Positions 36,960-46,288 of a stretch of 64,000 nucleotides of DNA are shown here, piece by piece (the stretch's first letter is position 1; each line of letters opens with the position of its first letter). Below the pieces are notes generated by a model, which was not told the origin of the DNA, made no database searches, and worked only from the letters and a program-made list of their open reading frames with translations. The DNA is taken from NCBI RefSeq assembly GCF_029714425.1, contig NZ_CP121668.1, forward strand, positions 6,655,501-6,719,500. Reading direction: 5' to 3'. The position numbers were made by a program, and so were the translations under genes. The DNA comes from Bradyrhizobium sp. CB2312. Its GTDB lineage: Bacteria > Pseudomonadota > Alphaproteobacteria > Rhizobiales > Xanthobacteraceae.

Positions 36960-37738
36960 TTCCGCGCGCCGAATTGTTGAAAGACATCATCGCCGATCTC
37001 AGGATGGCGGCGTCATTCGTCACGATCCTGCCCGTGGCATCGTCAAAACCCGCGGGCGACGGGGCGGTCGCGCGCGCAACCTGGGCCCTCCCCGTCGCGG
37101 GATTGCTGGTCGGCCTTGCCGGCGCCTTGGTCTACAAGCTCGCCACCCGCTTCGGGCTGACACCGAACCTTGCCGCCCTGCTCGCGCTGGCTGCGACCAC
37201 ACTCATCACCGGCGCGCTGCACGAGGACGGGCTTGCCGATACCGCCGACGGGCTCGGCGGCGGCCGCACCCGCGAGCGCAAGCTCGAGATCATGCGCGAC
37301 AGCCGGATCGGCACCTATGGTGTCTGCGCGCTCATCCTGTCGTTCGGCCTGCGCTGGAGCGCGCTCGCGGCGATCGCCAGTCCCGCGGCCGTCACGCTCG
37401 CGCTCTGCGCCGCGCATGCCGCGGCGCGCGCGGGCGTGCCGGCGTTCATGTCGCTGGTCCCGCCGGCGCGGGCGGACGGATTGGCGGCCAGCGCGGGAGT
37501 GCCGCCGGGCCGCAGCGTCGCTATCGCCTTCGCGTTTGGAACGCTCGCGCTCGCTCTGGCGTTGGGGCCGGGCAAGGCGCTGGTCGGCCTGATCCTGCTT
37601 TCGCTCGCCGGGCTGCTGCTGGCACGGCTTGCGATTCGCCAGATCGGCGGGCAGACCGGCGACATTCTCGGCGCGTTCGAGCAGATCGGCGAAATCCTGA
37701 TCCTGCTGGTCGCCGCAGCCTTTCAGATCGGACGTTGA
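36956..37738 (+). CDS. cobS: adenosylcobinamide-GDP ribazoletransferase
   Basis: A 260-residue membrane enzyme (cobalamin-5'-phosphate synthase; CobV in the older scheme) that joins alpha-ribazole phosphate to adenosylcobinamide-GDP. The metal-binding motif HEDGLADTADGLGGG near residue 85 and RDSRIGTYG are diagnostic, with multiple hydrophobic helices after it. Coupled to cobU; bluB follows after 4 bp. Confidence 0.96.
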   Translation: MIPRAELLKDIIADLRMAASFVTILPVASSKPAGDGAVARATWALPVAGLLVGLAGALVYKLATRFGLTPNLAALLALAATTLITGALHEDGLADTADGLGGGRTRERKLEIMRDSRIGTYGVCALILSFGLRWSALAAIASPAAVTLALCAAHAAARAGVPAFMSLVPPARADGLAASAGVPPGRSVAIAFAFGTLALALALGPGKALVGLILLSLAGLLLARLAIRQIGGQTGDILGAFEQIGEILILLVAAAFQIGR

Positions 37739-37742
37739 GGCG

Positions 37743-38375
37743 ATGGTCGAGTTCGACGACACCTTCCGCCGGCAATTGCACGAGCTGTTCGTGTGGCGCC
37801 GCGACGTGCGCCGCTTTTGCAGCGATTCCTTGCCGGACGGCGCCATCGACCGCCTGATCGAGACCGCCTGCCTCTCGCCCTCTGTCGGCCTCAGCCAGCC
37901 CTGGCGCTTCGTCATCGTCGACGATACCGCCCGGCGCGGCGCTGTGATCGACGATTTTAGGGCGTGCAACGCCGATGCGCTCGGTGCGTATGCCGGCGAA
38001 CGCGCCGCGCGCTATGCCACGCTCAAACTGTCGGGGCTCGAACAGGCGCCCGGTCACCTCGCCGTGTTCGCCGACAAGGCCAGCGACATCGGCCACGGCC
38101 TCGGCCGCGCCACCATGCCCGAGACGACGGAATATTCCGTGGTCGCCGCGATCACCGCGATGTGGCTCGCCGCGCGCGCCGAAGGCATCGGCCTCGGCTG
38201 GGTATCGATCCTGAATCCCGATCGCATACACGCCATTCTCGACGTGCCGGACACGTGGAAATTCATCGCCTATCTCTGCGTCGGCTATCCGGAAGCTGAA
38301 TGCGACCAGCCCGAGCTCGAGCAGGCGAAATGGGAGCATCGCCGCGGCGCGGGCGAGTTCACGCTGCGGCGCTAA
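37743..38375 (+). CDS. bluB: 5,6-dimethylbenzimidazole synthase
   Basis: A 210-residue nitroreductase-fold enzyme that cannibalises FMNH2 with O2 to form dimethylbenzimidazole, the lower ligand used by CobT. The N-terminal WRRDVRRFCSDSL contains the conserved aspartate, and GLGWVSILNPD the conserved serine, that distinguish BluB from ordinary nitroreductases. Last gene of the operon; an inverted repeat follows it. Confidence 0.96.
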   Translation: MVEFDDTFRRQLHELFVWRRDVRRFCSDSLPDGAIDRLIETACLSPSVGLSQPWRFVIVDDTARRGAVIDDFRACNADALGAYAGERAARYATLKLSGLEQAPGHLAVFADKASDIGHGLGRATMPETTEYSVVAAITAMWLAARAEGIGLGWVSILNPDRIHAILDVPDTWKFIAYLCVGYPEAECDQPELEQAKWEHRRGAGEFTLRR

Positions 38376-38390
38376 GGCCGCACTCTCCAT

Positions 38391-38477
38391 CGTCATTGCG
38401 AGCGTAGCGAAGCAATCCAGAGTCCGTCCGCGGAGGGAATTTGGATTGCTTCGTCGCAAGAGCTCCTCGCAATGACG
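38391..38477. repeat. intergenic inverted repeat (cgtcattgcgag family)
   Basis: Left arm cgtcattgcgag and agcgaagcaatcca pair with tggattgcttcg and ctcgcaatgacg on the right, forming a long imperfect hairpin. This sequence class is extremely common between genes in many bacteria, including Bradyrhizobium. It may end the bluB transcript. Confidence 0.8.
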
Positions 38478-38498
38478 ACGGAGAGAGACAATCTTTCG

Positions 38499-38942
38499 CT
38501 ACGACTTGCTCTTGCCGGCCGCCGCCGCCACCGGCGCGGCGCTTTCCTGTTTCTGGAACATCAACAGCGGCCGCAAGATGACGCGGCCATAGGCCTCGTA
38601 ATGGTTCTGGGTCGAGACGGCCATCCTCAGCGGCGTCGCGTAATTCGCCTCGAACGTCATGAACGGCGCGTAGGTCCAGGAGAAGCCGACGCCGACCGAG
38701 GCCATTTCGATGATGCCGGGGAAGGTCGAATACACCGCACCCCAATCGGTGAAGATGTAGGTGTCAAAACCCCTCAGCCATTGCGACCAATTGTAGTGCA
38801 ACTCGGCGTTGAAATAATAGCCGCTGTCGCCGGACGCCGCGTTGGAGGGATAGCCGCGCACGGTGGTCGGGCCGCCGATCGAGAAAATCTGGTCGCCCGG
38901 CAGCAGCTTTTCCTGCGTGTGTTGCCAGCTCGCCAGTGGCCG
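38499..38942 (-). pseudogene. C-terminal fragment of a two-partner-secretion transporter (TpsB/FhaC-like)
   Basis: The frame encodes SWQHTQEKLLPGDQ, FSIGGPTTVRGYPSN and on to the last barrel strands (GRVILRPLLMFQ), matching the end of FhaC/ShlB outer-membrane transporters including the conserved VRGY motif. The POTRA domains, signal peptide and most of the barrel are missing, and no start codon precedes the homologous part. At about 38940 the reading switches frame into a TpsA-like segment, so this is a deletion remnant. Confidence 0.8.
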
Positions 38943-39511
38943 GTGTTCGATGTCGCCGCGATCAGGCTGGCGGATCCATGGGCATTGATCGATCCCCCCG
39001 CCAGCATGCCGGTAGCGGCGATGATGCCGACGGCGCCGGCATCGCTCGGCGCGCCGTCGGTGGTGAGCTGGCTGAACGTCACGTTCTGCCGGGCCTGCAA
39101 GGTCATGCTGCCGCCGCTATGGGCCGTATCGAGCGTGATGCTGCTGCCGCTCGAGGTCATCGCGAGCGAGGCTCCGGCGTCGAGCGTGTTCCAGTTCACG
39201 AGGCCGCCGCCGGTGATCGCGCCGGAGCCGGTGGCTGCGGTCAGCACCCTGCCGGTGTTGGTCGTGCCGGCGCTCAGCGAGGCCGAGCCATTGGCCGCGA
39301 CCGAGCCCTGCGTCGCCGTCCCGTTCACCAGGACCGTCTGCGCCAGGACGAACCCGTTGGTCGCCGTCACCGCGATATTGCCGGCGTCGGTGCTGGCGCC
39401 CGTTGCGGCCAGACTGTTGAAGGTGATGTTCTGGCCCGCCCGAATGGTCTGCGTGCCTGGCCGCGTAGGCTTACGGTATCGGGCTGCCAAAGGCTGCGAA
39501 TGAGCATTCAT
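38938..39511 (-). pseudogene. internal fragment of a filamentous haemagglutinin-like (TpsA) adhesin
   Basis: About 190 codons of low-complexity repeat rich in Ala, Gly, Thr, Asn and Ser. Two related units are visible, each with AGQNITFNSLAATGAS or ARQNVTFSQLTTDGAP followed by DAG.I.. and a GSASL segment. This is beta-helix repeat of a two-partner-secretion exoprotein. There is no signal peptide or secretion domain, and the frame runs directly into the transporter fragment. Confidence 0.75.
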
Positions 39512-39591
39512 AAACGCAGTTTTTCATCAATTGTGGTTGCTGGCCATTCGGGATATGCACTGCGTCAGGGACAATTTTTGCGAAACATTTC

Positions 39592-40635
39592 ATGATTGAG
39601 CGGCCCGCTTCTGCCCGCGCTGTGCCGGCGGTCGCCCGCCGCGATTTCCTTCGCCTCGCCGGCGCAGCTGCCGCGGGCTTCTTCGCGCTCGGCGCAACAC
39701 CGGATCGCATGCGTATCGTCGCCACGCTGACGGCATTGGCGCTCGACGACGAACTGACGAGGCGCAGCATGACTGAAGCTGCAACCACCCGGCTCGGTGG
39801 TCTCATCGCAGGTCTGAGGCAACGCGGCTGGGTCGAAGGGATCAATTACCGCTTCGAGCTCCGCTCGAGCTTCGGCGGACCCGACAAGTTGAAGACGGCG
39901 ATCCAGGAGCTCATCGATCTCAAGCCCGACGTCATCCTGACCGGCTCGACAGGTGAGACCGCGGCCGTGCTCGCGGCGACCAAGACGATCCCGATCGTGT
40001 TCGCCACCTCCAACGATCCCGTCGGCAACGGCTTCGTCGAGAGCCTCGCCCATCCCGGCGGCAACGTCACCGGCTTCACCAGCAGCACGCCCGAGATGGG
40101 CGGCAAATGGCTTCAGCTCATCAAGGAGGCCGTGCCCGACATCGCGCGTGTCGGCGTCCTGTTCAATCCGGCGACGACGCCGCGCGCCGGGCGCTACTAT
40201 CTCGACTCCCTCGAGGCAGAGGCCGTGACATGCGGGGTCGAGGTGGTGCTCGTCCCCGTCGGCAAGGCCGCGGAGATCGAGAGCGCGATCAGCCGCTTTT
40301 CCGAGCCGCCCAGGGCCGCGATGATCTCGCTCGTCGACAGCTTCCTGGTGGTGAACCGCCAGGCGATCGTCGCGGCAACTTCAAAATATCGCGTCCCGAT
40401 GATCTATCCGTTTCACTACTTCGTGGACGCGGGCGGGCTGATGAGCTACGGGCCGACGCTCGAGGTGCGCTCGGCCGACTATGTCGATCTCATCCTGCGC
40501 GGCACCAAGGCTGGCGACCTGCCGGTGCAATCGCCGCGCAAATACGAGCTATTGATCAACCGCAGCGTTGCCAACACACTCGGATTGAGGATTCCATTCA
40601 CGCTGCTGGCGCGTGCCGACGAGATCCGCGAGTGA
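39592..40635 (+). CDS. ABC-type substrate-binding protein (TrpX/DUF534-like), coupled to a sensor kinase
   Basis: A 347-residue secreted periplasmic binding protein with a twin-arginine signal (VARRDFLRLAGAAAAG, residues about 15-30). The core follows the TrpX/YtrB-like ABC substrate-binding family (LIDLKPDVILTGSTGETAAVLAAT split, SLAHPGGNVTGF, YLDSLEAEA). No ABC permease or ATPase is adjacent. Instead the TGA overlaps the GTG start of a hybrid histidine kinase, so the protein may feed a signal to the kinase rather than serve transport (inference). Confidence 0.88.
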   Translation: MIERPASARAVPAVARRDFLRLAGAAAAGFFALGATPDRMRIVATLTALALDDELTRRSMTEAATTRLGGLIAGLRQRGWVEGINYRFELRSSFGGPDKLKTAIQELIDLKPDVILTGSTGETAAVLAATKTIPIVFATSNDPVGNGFVESLAHPGGNVTGFTSSTPEMGGKWLQLIKEAVPDIARVGVLFNPATTPRAGRYYLDSLEAEAVTCGVEVVLVPVGKAAEIESAISRFSEPPRAAMISLVDSFLVVNRQAIVAATSKYRVPMIYPFHYFVDAGGLMSYGPTLEVRSADYVDLILRGTKAGDLPVQSPRKYELLINRSVANTLGLRIPFTLLARADEIRE

Positions 40636-43325
40636 ACGATCAGGTCGACCAGGGACATTTGCGGACGCCTCCCGGCCGGCTGTTCCGCAAATATCTCGTC
40701 TCGATCGTCGCCCTCGCCTTCGCCGCGCTCGCCATCAACACCGGATTCGACGTCTGGTTCTCCTATCGCGAGCAGAAGCAGCTGCTCGCGGCGATCCAGC
40801 GCGAGCAGGCCGCAAGCGCGGCGATCCAGATCGGCCAGTTCATCGGCCAGATCGAGAACCAGATCAGATGGCTCTCGCGCCTGCCGCCGGAGCTGTCGAC
40901 CAACGAAGACGATCGCCTCAACGCCATCCGCCTGCTGCGCCTCTCGCCCGCGATCGCGGAGATCGCCGAGCTCGATGCACAGGGCCGCGAGCAGGTGCGC
41001 GTGTCGCGTCGCATCGCCGACAGGATCGGCAGCAAGGCCGATCTCTCGACGTCACCCGCCTTCCGCGGCGCCAATGAAAGCCGGGCCTATTACGGGCCCG
41101 TCTACTTCTTCGGCGACACCGAGCCGTTCATGACGATCGCCACGCGCGGCACCGGCCGCAACCCCAATGTGGTCGTCGCCGAGGTCAATCTGCGCTTCAT
41201 CTGGGACCTCGTCGCCGGAATCAGGGTCGGCAATACCGGCAATGCCTATGTGGTCGACCGCGAGGGGGTCTTGATCGCGCATCCCGATCTGTGGCCAGCA
41301 CTGCAACGCAGTGATCTCTCTCGGCATGCGGATGTGCGCACCGCGCTCGACGGAGTGGGACCGCCCTCGGGGGGCCTCGTCAAGGAGGACCTGTCGGGCC
41401 AGCGCGTGCTGTCGACTTATGCGACGGTCCCCTCGCTCGGCTGGCTGGTGTTCGTCGAGCTGCCGCTCAGCGAGGCCTATGCGCCGATCTATGCATCGAT
41501 CGGGCGATCAACCTTTTTGCTTGTCATCCTGCTCGCCGGTGCGGTGCTGGTCTCTCTCTTCCTCAGCCGGCGCATGACCGTGCCGATCCAGATCCTGACG
41601 CAGGGCGCACGCCGGATCGGCAGCGGCGATCTCGGCCTGCGGCTCGCGATCAAGACCGGCGACGAGCTGGAAGCGCTCGGCGACCAGTTCAACCGCATGG
41701 CCGCGCATTTGCGCGAATCCTATGCGACGCTGGAGCGCAAGGTGACCGAGCGCACCTCCGAGCTGGAGAAGGCGCGCGATCAGGCCCTTGCCGAGCACGA
41801 TGCCGCCGAGCGCGCGCGCAGCGCGGCGGTGGCGGCCAACGAGACCAAGTCGCGCTTCCTCGCCGTCGTCAGCCACGAGCTGCGGACGCCGCTGAACGGG
41901 GTCATGGGCGTGCTGCAACTGCTCGACGACGGCAGCCTCAGCGAAGCGCAGCGTCGCCAGCTCGCGACCGCGGCCGCATCGGGCGAAACGCTGATCGCGC
42001 TGGTCGATGCCATCCTGGAATATGCGCGCCTGGAGGCCAGCACCGAGACGCTGGAGACACGCGATTTTCGTCTGGACCAACTGATCGAAGCCGCGGCCGA
42101 CCTGATGCGTCCGCAGGCCTTCGGCAAGGGCCTCGCCTTTGACCTCGCCTGCGGGGCCACGGCCGATATCTCGGTACACGGCGATCCCGTCAGGCTTAAC
42201 CGCATCCTGCTCAACCTGATCGGCAACGCGATCAAGTTCACCCCGCACGGCGGGATCGCTGTCAGCGCAGCCGCCGAGCAGCACGACGATCGTGTGCTGC
42301 TGCGCATCACCGTCCGCGATACCGGCATCGGCATCGCCCCCGACATGCACGAGCGGATCTTTGAGGATTTCGTGCAGGCGGACGACAGCATCGCGCGCAG
42401 GTTCGGCGGGACCGGCCTCGGCCTTGCGATCGCACGGCGCCTCACGCGCCTGATGCGCGGCGAGCTGACGGTGGCGAGCACGCCGGGCGAAGGCAGCACA
42501 TTCACGCTCGAAGTGCCGCTCGGCCGCGCCGCGAGCGGCGTCGCGCAAGGTGCAATTCCGCCGCCGTCGCGGCAGCTCAGCGTGCTGCTGGTGGACGACG
42601 ATCCCGTCAATCGCGAGGTCGGCGAAGCCATCCTGAACCGGCTCGGCCACCACCCTACCCTCGCCGGCAACGGCGCCTCGGCCATCGCGCTTGCCCGCGA
42701 TCGGGCCTTCGACGTCATCCTGATGGACCTGCACATGCCCGACATGGATGGCGTCGAGGCGGCATCAAAGATCGGCAAGCTGGCCTTGCCGAAGATGCCG
42801 CGCATCATCGCCGTGACCGCCGACGTTTCGCGCAGCGCCCGCGAGCGGCTTGCAGGCGCAGGAATCGCCAAGGTGGTCAGCAAGCCGATCCTGATCAATG
42901 CGCTGCGCGAGGCGATCGAGGACGATCTCGAGGGCGAGCCGGCAGAAGTGCAGCTCGCCGCGGGCGCATTGATCGACCGGCACTTCCTCGACGACCAGAA
43001 GGAGCTGCTGGGCGCGGCGCAAATCGCAAAGCTCCACCATCTGCTGGAAGACACCAGCGCAGGGCTGATCGATGACATCGCCGAGGCCGCAGCAATTGGC
43101 GACCGCGCGCGGCTCGCGCGATCCACGCACCAGCTCGGCAGCGCCGCCGGCGCGCTCGGCCTCGTCCACCTGTTCGAGCGCTGCCGCGAGGTCGAGCTGG
43201 CAGCACCGTCGATGTCCCCGCCGGAGTGCCAGAGCGCAGCCCGCGATCTCGCCGCGCTTCGGAAGGCCTCGATGAGCGCGCTGGACGACTTGCTCCGGCC
43301 CGTGGAGCAAGGGTCAGTCCGCTAG
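40632..43325 (+). CDS. hybrid sensor histidine kinase (Cache-HAMP-HisKA-HATPase-REC-Hpt)
   Basis: An 897-residue membrane kinase. Domains: membrane helix at about 21-43; periplasmic Cache-like sensor to about 290; second helix about 292-312; HAMP; coiled coil; HisKA with phospho-His in VSHELRTPLNG (about 415); HATPase with N box LNLIGNAIKF, DTGIGI and GGTGLGLAIA; receiver domain (LLVDDDPVN, phospho-acceptor Asp near 698 in LMDLHMPDMDG); and C-terminal Hpt with STHQLGSAAGALG (His near 832). It starts with GTG overlapping the stop of the binding-protein gene. The output regulator is not adjacent. A copy of its last 66 codons lies at 54757-54957. Confidence 0.93.
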   Translation: MNDQVDQGHLRTPPGRLFRKYLVSIVALAFAALAINTGFDVWFSYREQKQLLAAIQREQAASAAIQIGQFIGQIENQIRWLSRLPPELSTNEDDRLNAIRLLRLSPAIAEIAELDAQGREQVRVSRRIADRIGSKADLSTSPAFRGANESRAYYGPVYFFGDTEPFMTIATRGTGRNPNVVVAEVNLRFIWDLVAGIRVGNTGNAYVVDREGVLIAHPDLWPALQRSDLSRHADVRTALDGVGPPSGGLVKEDLSGQRVLSTYATVPSLGWLVFVELPLSEAYAPIYASIGRSTFLLVILLAGAVLVSLFLSRRMTVPIQILTQGARRIGSGDLGLRLAIKTGDELEALGDQFNRMAAHLRESYATLERKVTERTSELEKARDQALAEHDAAERARSAAVAANETKSRFLAVVSHELRTPLNGVMGVLQLLDDGSLSEAQRRQLATAAASGETLIALVDAILEYARLEASTETLETRDFRLDQLIEAAADLMRPQAFGKGLAFDLACGATADISVHGDPVRLNRILLNLIGNAIKFTPHGGIAVSAAAEQHDDRVLLRITVRDTGIGIAPDMHERIFEDFVQADDSIARRFGGTGLGLAIARRLTRLMRGELTVASTPGEGSTFTLEVPLGRAASGVAQGAIPPPSRQLSVLLVDDDPVNREVGEAILNRLGHHPTLAGNGASAIALARDRAFDVILMDLHMPDMDGVEAASKIGKLALPKMPRIIAVTADVSRSARERLAGAGIAKVVSKPILINALREAIEDDLEGEPAEVQLAAGALIDRHFLDDQKELLGAAQIAKLHHLLEDTSAGLIDDIAEAAAIGDRARLARSTHQLGSAAGALGLVHLFERCREVELAAPSMSPPECQSAARDLAALRKASMSALDDLLRPVEQGSVR

Positions 43326-43337
43326 CGCGCCGCCTGC

Positions 43338-43361
43338 TGGATGGGGTTGCTATCCCATCCA
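43338..43361. terminator. putative bidirectional terminator between the kinase gene and cysK
   Basis: Inverted repeat tggatggg...cccatcca with an 8-base loop lies between the convergent stops (kinase TAG at 43323-43325, cysK stop at 43350) and reaches into the end of cysK. No clear U tract, so efficiency is uncertain. Confidence 0.45.
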
Positions 43362-44336
43362 ATGTGGGGTGGGCAGATTCTTCTTGCGCAGAAATTCCGG
43401 GTTGAACAGCTTGGATTGATAGCGCTGTCCGCCATCGGCGAGGACGGTCACGATGGTCTTGCCGGGGCCGAGGTCGCGCGCAAGTCGCATCGCTCCGACG
43501 ATGTTGATGGCGCTCGATCCACCGAGCACCAGCCCCTCATGCTCGATCAGATCGAACAGAACGGGCAACGCTTCCTGGTCCGTGATCTGATACGCCGCAT
43601 CAATTGGCGTGCCTTCCAGGTTCCTGGTCACACGCACTTGCCCTATTCCTTCGGTGATGGAGTCACCTTCGCTCGTCAGCTCCCCCTTTGTGAACCAGTT
43701 ATAGAGCGCGGCTCCCATGGGGTCGCTGAGCGCAATCCTGACCGCTGGATTGCGCTCCTTGAGGGCGCGCGCAACCCCACCCAAGGTCCCGCCGCTGCCG
43801 ACGGCACAGGTAAAGCCATCGATCTTTCCGCCCGTCTGTTCCCAAATCTCCGGCCCGGTCGTGCGGTAGTGGCCCTCGCGATTGGCAGTGTTGTCGAACT
43901 GGTTGGCCCAGAATGCACCGAGTTCTTCCGCGAGTTGACCCGAATAGCGCGCGTAATGACCGGGATTTGAATAGGGAACGGCGGGGACCAGTCGCAGGTC
44001 CGCACCACACAACCGCAACATGTCCTTCTTCTCCTGACTTTGTGTGTCAGGCATCACGATCACGCTGCGATAGCCGCGTGCATTCGCGACGAGCGCGATG
44101 CCGATGCCGACATTTCCCGCCGTGCCGTCGACGATGACGCCGCCGGGCTTGAGCCTGCCACTTCGCTCGGCATCGTTGACCATGGCGAGGGCCGCGCGAT
44201 CCTTGATCGATCCGCCGGGATTGAGAAATTCGGCCTTGCCGTAGATCTCGCAGCCCGTGGCCTCCGACGCCCTTCGCAGCCTGATCAACGGCGTATTGCC
44301 GATGGAGTCCAAAAATCCCGTTCGGATAGCGTTCAT
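43350..44336 (-). CDS. cysK: cysteine synthase A-like PLP enzyme
   Basis: A 328-residue O-acetylserine sulfhydrylase-family protein. The PLP lysine is in NPGGSIKDRAAL (about residue 45), the phosphate-binding loop in VDGTAGNVGIGIAL (the usual Thr of TxGNTG is Val here), and CAVGSGGTLGGVAR binds the cofactor phosphate. The chosen start follows a GAGGGGG site; eight upstream codons are also open. It is divergent from dapD across about 240 bp. Either a standard cysteine synthase or a paralogue dedicated to another beta-replacement reaction. Confidence 0.88.
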   Translation of the reverse strand: MNAIRTGFLDSIGNTPLIRLRRASEATGCEIYGKAEFLNPGGSIKDRAALAMVNDAERSGRLKPGGVIVDGTAGNVGIGIALVANARGYRSVIVMPDTQSQEKKDMLRLCGADLRLVPAVPYSNPGHYARYSGQLAEELGAFWANQFDNTANREGHYRTTGPEIWEQTGGKIDGFTCAVGSGGTLGGVARALKERNPAVRIALSDPMGAALYNWFTKGELTSEGDSITEGIGQVRVTRNLEGTPIDAAYQITDQEALPVLFDLIEHEGLVLGGSSAINIVGAMRLARDLGPGKTIVTVLADGGQRYQSKLFNPEFLRKKNLPTPHWMG

Positions 44337-44573
44337 CACCCCCTCACTTTCGCTCCCCAACCTTAGGCTGCCGAGCGGACAATTTCGTTCTCTAGTTCAG
44401 GCGATACGGGCAACAACTTTGGCGTTCAACCGACCGGACCGGCAATTCCATTCCCTGCACTGTGCATCCACCGACGTAGTTTCCGCCGATGATGGGAGCG
44501 CGCCGGTCTGGTCAGCGTCGGTGGCATTCCCTAGACTGTCTATATCCGGTGGATCAAAGCGCGAGCAGTTCAG

Positions 44574-45545
44574 ATGGCGATGGAGCAGAGGGGTGCGACA
44601 GGTGCGGGATTTGCGACCATTTCGACTGACGGCCGCGTCCTGGATTCCTGGTTTCTTCAGTTGCGCCTGAGTGCGGAGGCAGGCCGAGCGGCGACGGCGC
44701 GGTTGACGGAGCAGGAGATCAGGGGATCATTGGGCGAGCCGGCAGGTGGATATGCGCGGCACGACGATATTCGCAACGTCGACATCGTTCCGATCCGTAC
44801 CGAGATTGGGTCGCTCGCATCCGCGCCCGTTGACGTGCACGACGCGTACCTTCGGCTCCACCTGCTTAGCCATCGGCTTGTCGAGCCCAATCGCCTGAAC
44901 CTCGAAGGGATTTTCGGCCTGCTGCCGAACGTTGCCTGGACCACTCTCGGTCCGTGCGAAAGCTCTCGTGTGCCGGAAGCGCGCATGGAGGCACGAAAGC
45001 GCGGCCTCAATTTCGAGGTGGCCGGCGTGGATAAATTTCCGCGCATGACCGACTATGTGACGCACGCGGACGTGAGAATTGCAGATGCGGATCGCGTGAG
45101 GCTTGGAGCCTATTTGGCACCGGGCACGACCGTCATGCATGAAGGCTTTTGCAATTTCAATGCAGGCACGCTTGGTCACTGCATGGTCGAAGGCCGGATC
45201 AGTGCCGGAGTGGTCGTGGGGAGCGGCAGCGACATTGGTGGCGGAGCGTCGATCATGGGGACGCTGTCAGGAGGAGGAAAAGAGAGGATTACAGTCGGCG
45301 AGCGCTGCCTGATCGGCGCCAACGCCGGCATCGGCATTTCACTGGGCGATGATTGTGTGGTCGAAGCAGGCTGTTATGTCACGGCAGGCGCCCGCATCCT
45401 TTTGGAGGATGGTCGAGTGGTGAAAGCCAGAGAGCTCTCGGGTCAGAAGGGCCTTCTTTTTCGTCGGAACTCGCAGAGCGGCGCTCTTGAGGCAACCAGA
45501 CGCACACCCAATTGGAACGGCCTCAACTCGCAGCTTCACGGCTAA
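44574..45545 (+). CDS. dapD: tetrahydrodipicolinate N-succinyltransferase, actinobacterial type
   Basis: A 323-residue left-handed beta-helix acyltransferase. It has [18 protein letters not shown] at the N-terminus, [81 protein letters not shown] (split) and KARELSG.....LLFRRNS. This pattern matches my memory of the Mycobacterium/actinobacterial DapD family, not the shorter (about 280-residue) proteobacterial DapD. The reaction would be succinylation of tetrahydrodipicolinate in lysine/diaminopimelate synthesis, though a paralogue of this type may serve another amine. A second ATG two codons downstream is possible. Divergent from cysK. Confidence 0.82.
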   Translation: MAMEQRGATGAGFATISTDGRVLDSWFLQLRLSAEAGRAATARLTEQEIRGSLGEPAGGYARHDDIRNVDIVPIRTEIGSLASAPVDVHDAYLRLHLLSHRLVEPNRLNLEGIFGLLPNVAWTTLGPCESSRVPEARMEARKRGLNFEVAGVDKFPRMTDYVTHADVRIADADRVRLGAYLAPGTTVMHEGFCNFNAGTLGHCMVEGRISAGVVVGSGSDIGGGASIMGTLSGGGKERITVGERCLIGANAGIGISLGDDCVVEAGCYVTAGARILLEDGRVVKARELSGQKGLLFRRNSQSGALEATRRTPNWNGLNSQLHG

Positions 45546-45672
45546 AGCGTGATCCGGACCCGGAGGGCCGCGTTAGTGCAAAGTGCGTAGCGGTTTTCCG
45601 AAAAGATCATGCGCAAACAACAAGCCAAAGTGCGATGACGATTCTTCCTGATCTCATCGCGCTTTAGGCGGA
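45546..45672. repeat. dispersed intergenic repeat, copy B
   Basis: Same element as 16081-16168: gtagcggttttccgaaaag, atcatgcgcaaacaacaa, and the closing palindrome aaagtgcgatga...tcatcgcgcttt. It carries an extra cggagggccgcg insert at its left and a longer loop (cgattcttcctga). The remaining bases to the next gene at 45877 show only its ribosome binding site. Confidence 0.8.
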
Positions 45673-45876
45673 TCACGCGAAGAATTCGTCGGCGACCATT
45701 GTGGCGGGGTTAGCCCGCCTTCTCCTCGCGCCCAAAGCTCGGGAAATTCACTGCGAACTCTAAGGGTATGATCGGATCATCATCCGGAACGCTGAAGTTA
45801 TAGTTGGCTCCGATGCCTTCCACCCCAAGGGAGCACAGGTGAGCACTCACCCAACGAGCAGTACAGGAGGACTCCG

Positions 45877-46116
45877 ATGTACCGTATTCTGTTTGCTGCG
45901 GTCTCCGCAATTTTGATCCTGGTCACGGTCGGATCACTCTCGCCCGCGGTCGCGGCCGCAGATCGCTACTGCCTGCAAGGCCGCCGCTGGGGCCATCCCG
46001 GCAACTGCCAGTTCGCGACCCTCCAGCAGTGCAGGGCGGCTGCCTCCGGCACCCATGCGTCCTGCGGGGTCAATCCGCGCCATGCATTCGGACGCTCGCA
46101 GCAGGGTAGACAGTGA
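45877..46116 (+). CDS. DUF3551 small secreted protein
   Basis: A 79-residue protein: N-terminal signal peptide (residues about 1-27, ending AVAAAD) followed by the DUF3551 core YCLQGRRWGHPGNCQF, QQCRAAASGTHASCGVN and the closing PRHAFG. Four cysteines probably form two disulfides in the periplasm. A perfect AGGAGG site lies six bases upstream of the ATG. DUF3551 proteins are numerous in Bradyrhizobium and have no assigned function. Confidence 0.88.
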   Translation: MYRILFAAVSAILILVTVGSLSPAVAAADRYCLQGRRWGHPGNCQFATLQQCRAAASGTHASCGVNPRHAFGRSQQGRQ

Positions 46117-46288
46117 TTGAGCGCCGCGGGCACAGCGGACGAGGCTCTCGCTTGAGTTCGGCTCCTGGCCTTTGGTCGACTTGCGTCAGTTTCGGCTGAG
46201 GCACGCGTGCGGCCTGATGATTGAGAAATTCGTCGACCTGGACGAGTCCGTCTGCCTGACTTTCAAGGAATCAAATGGAGGGATGAGA

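Noticed and set aside
45710..45910. 66-codon minus-strand open frame
   Set aside because: Overlaps the start and ribosome binding site of the DUF3551 gene; no motif.
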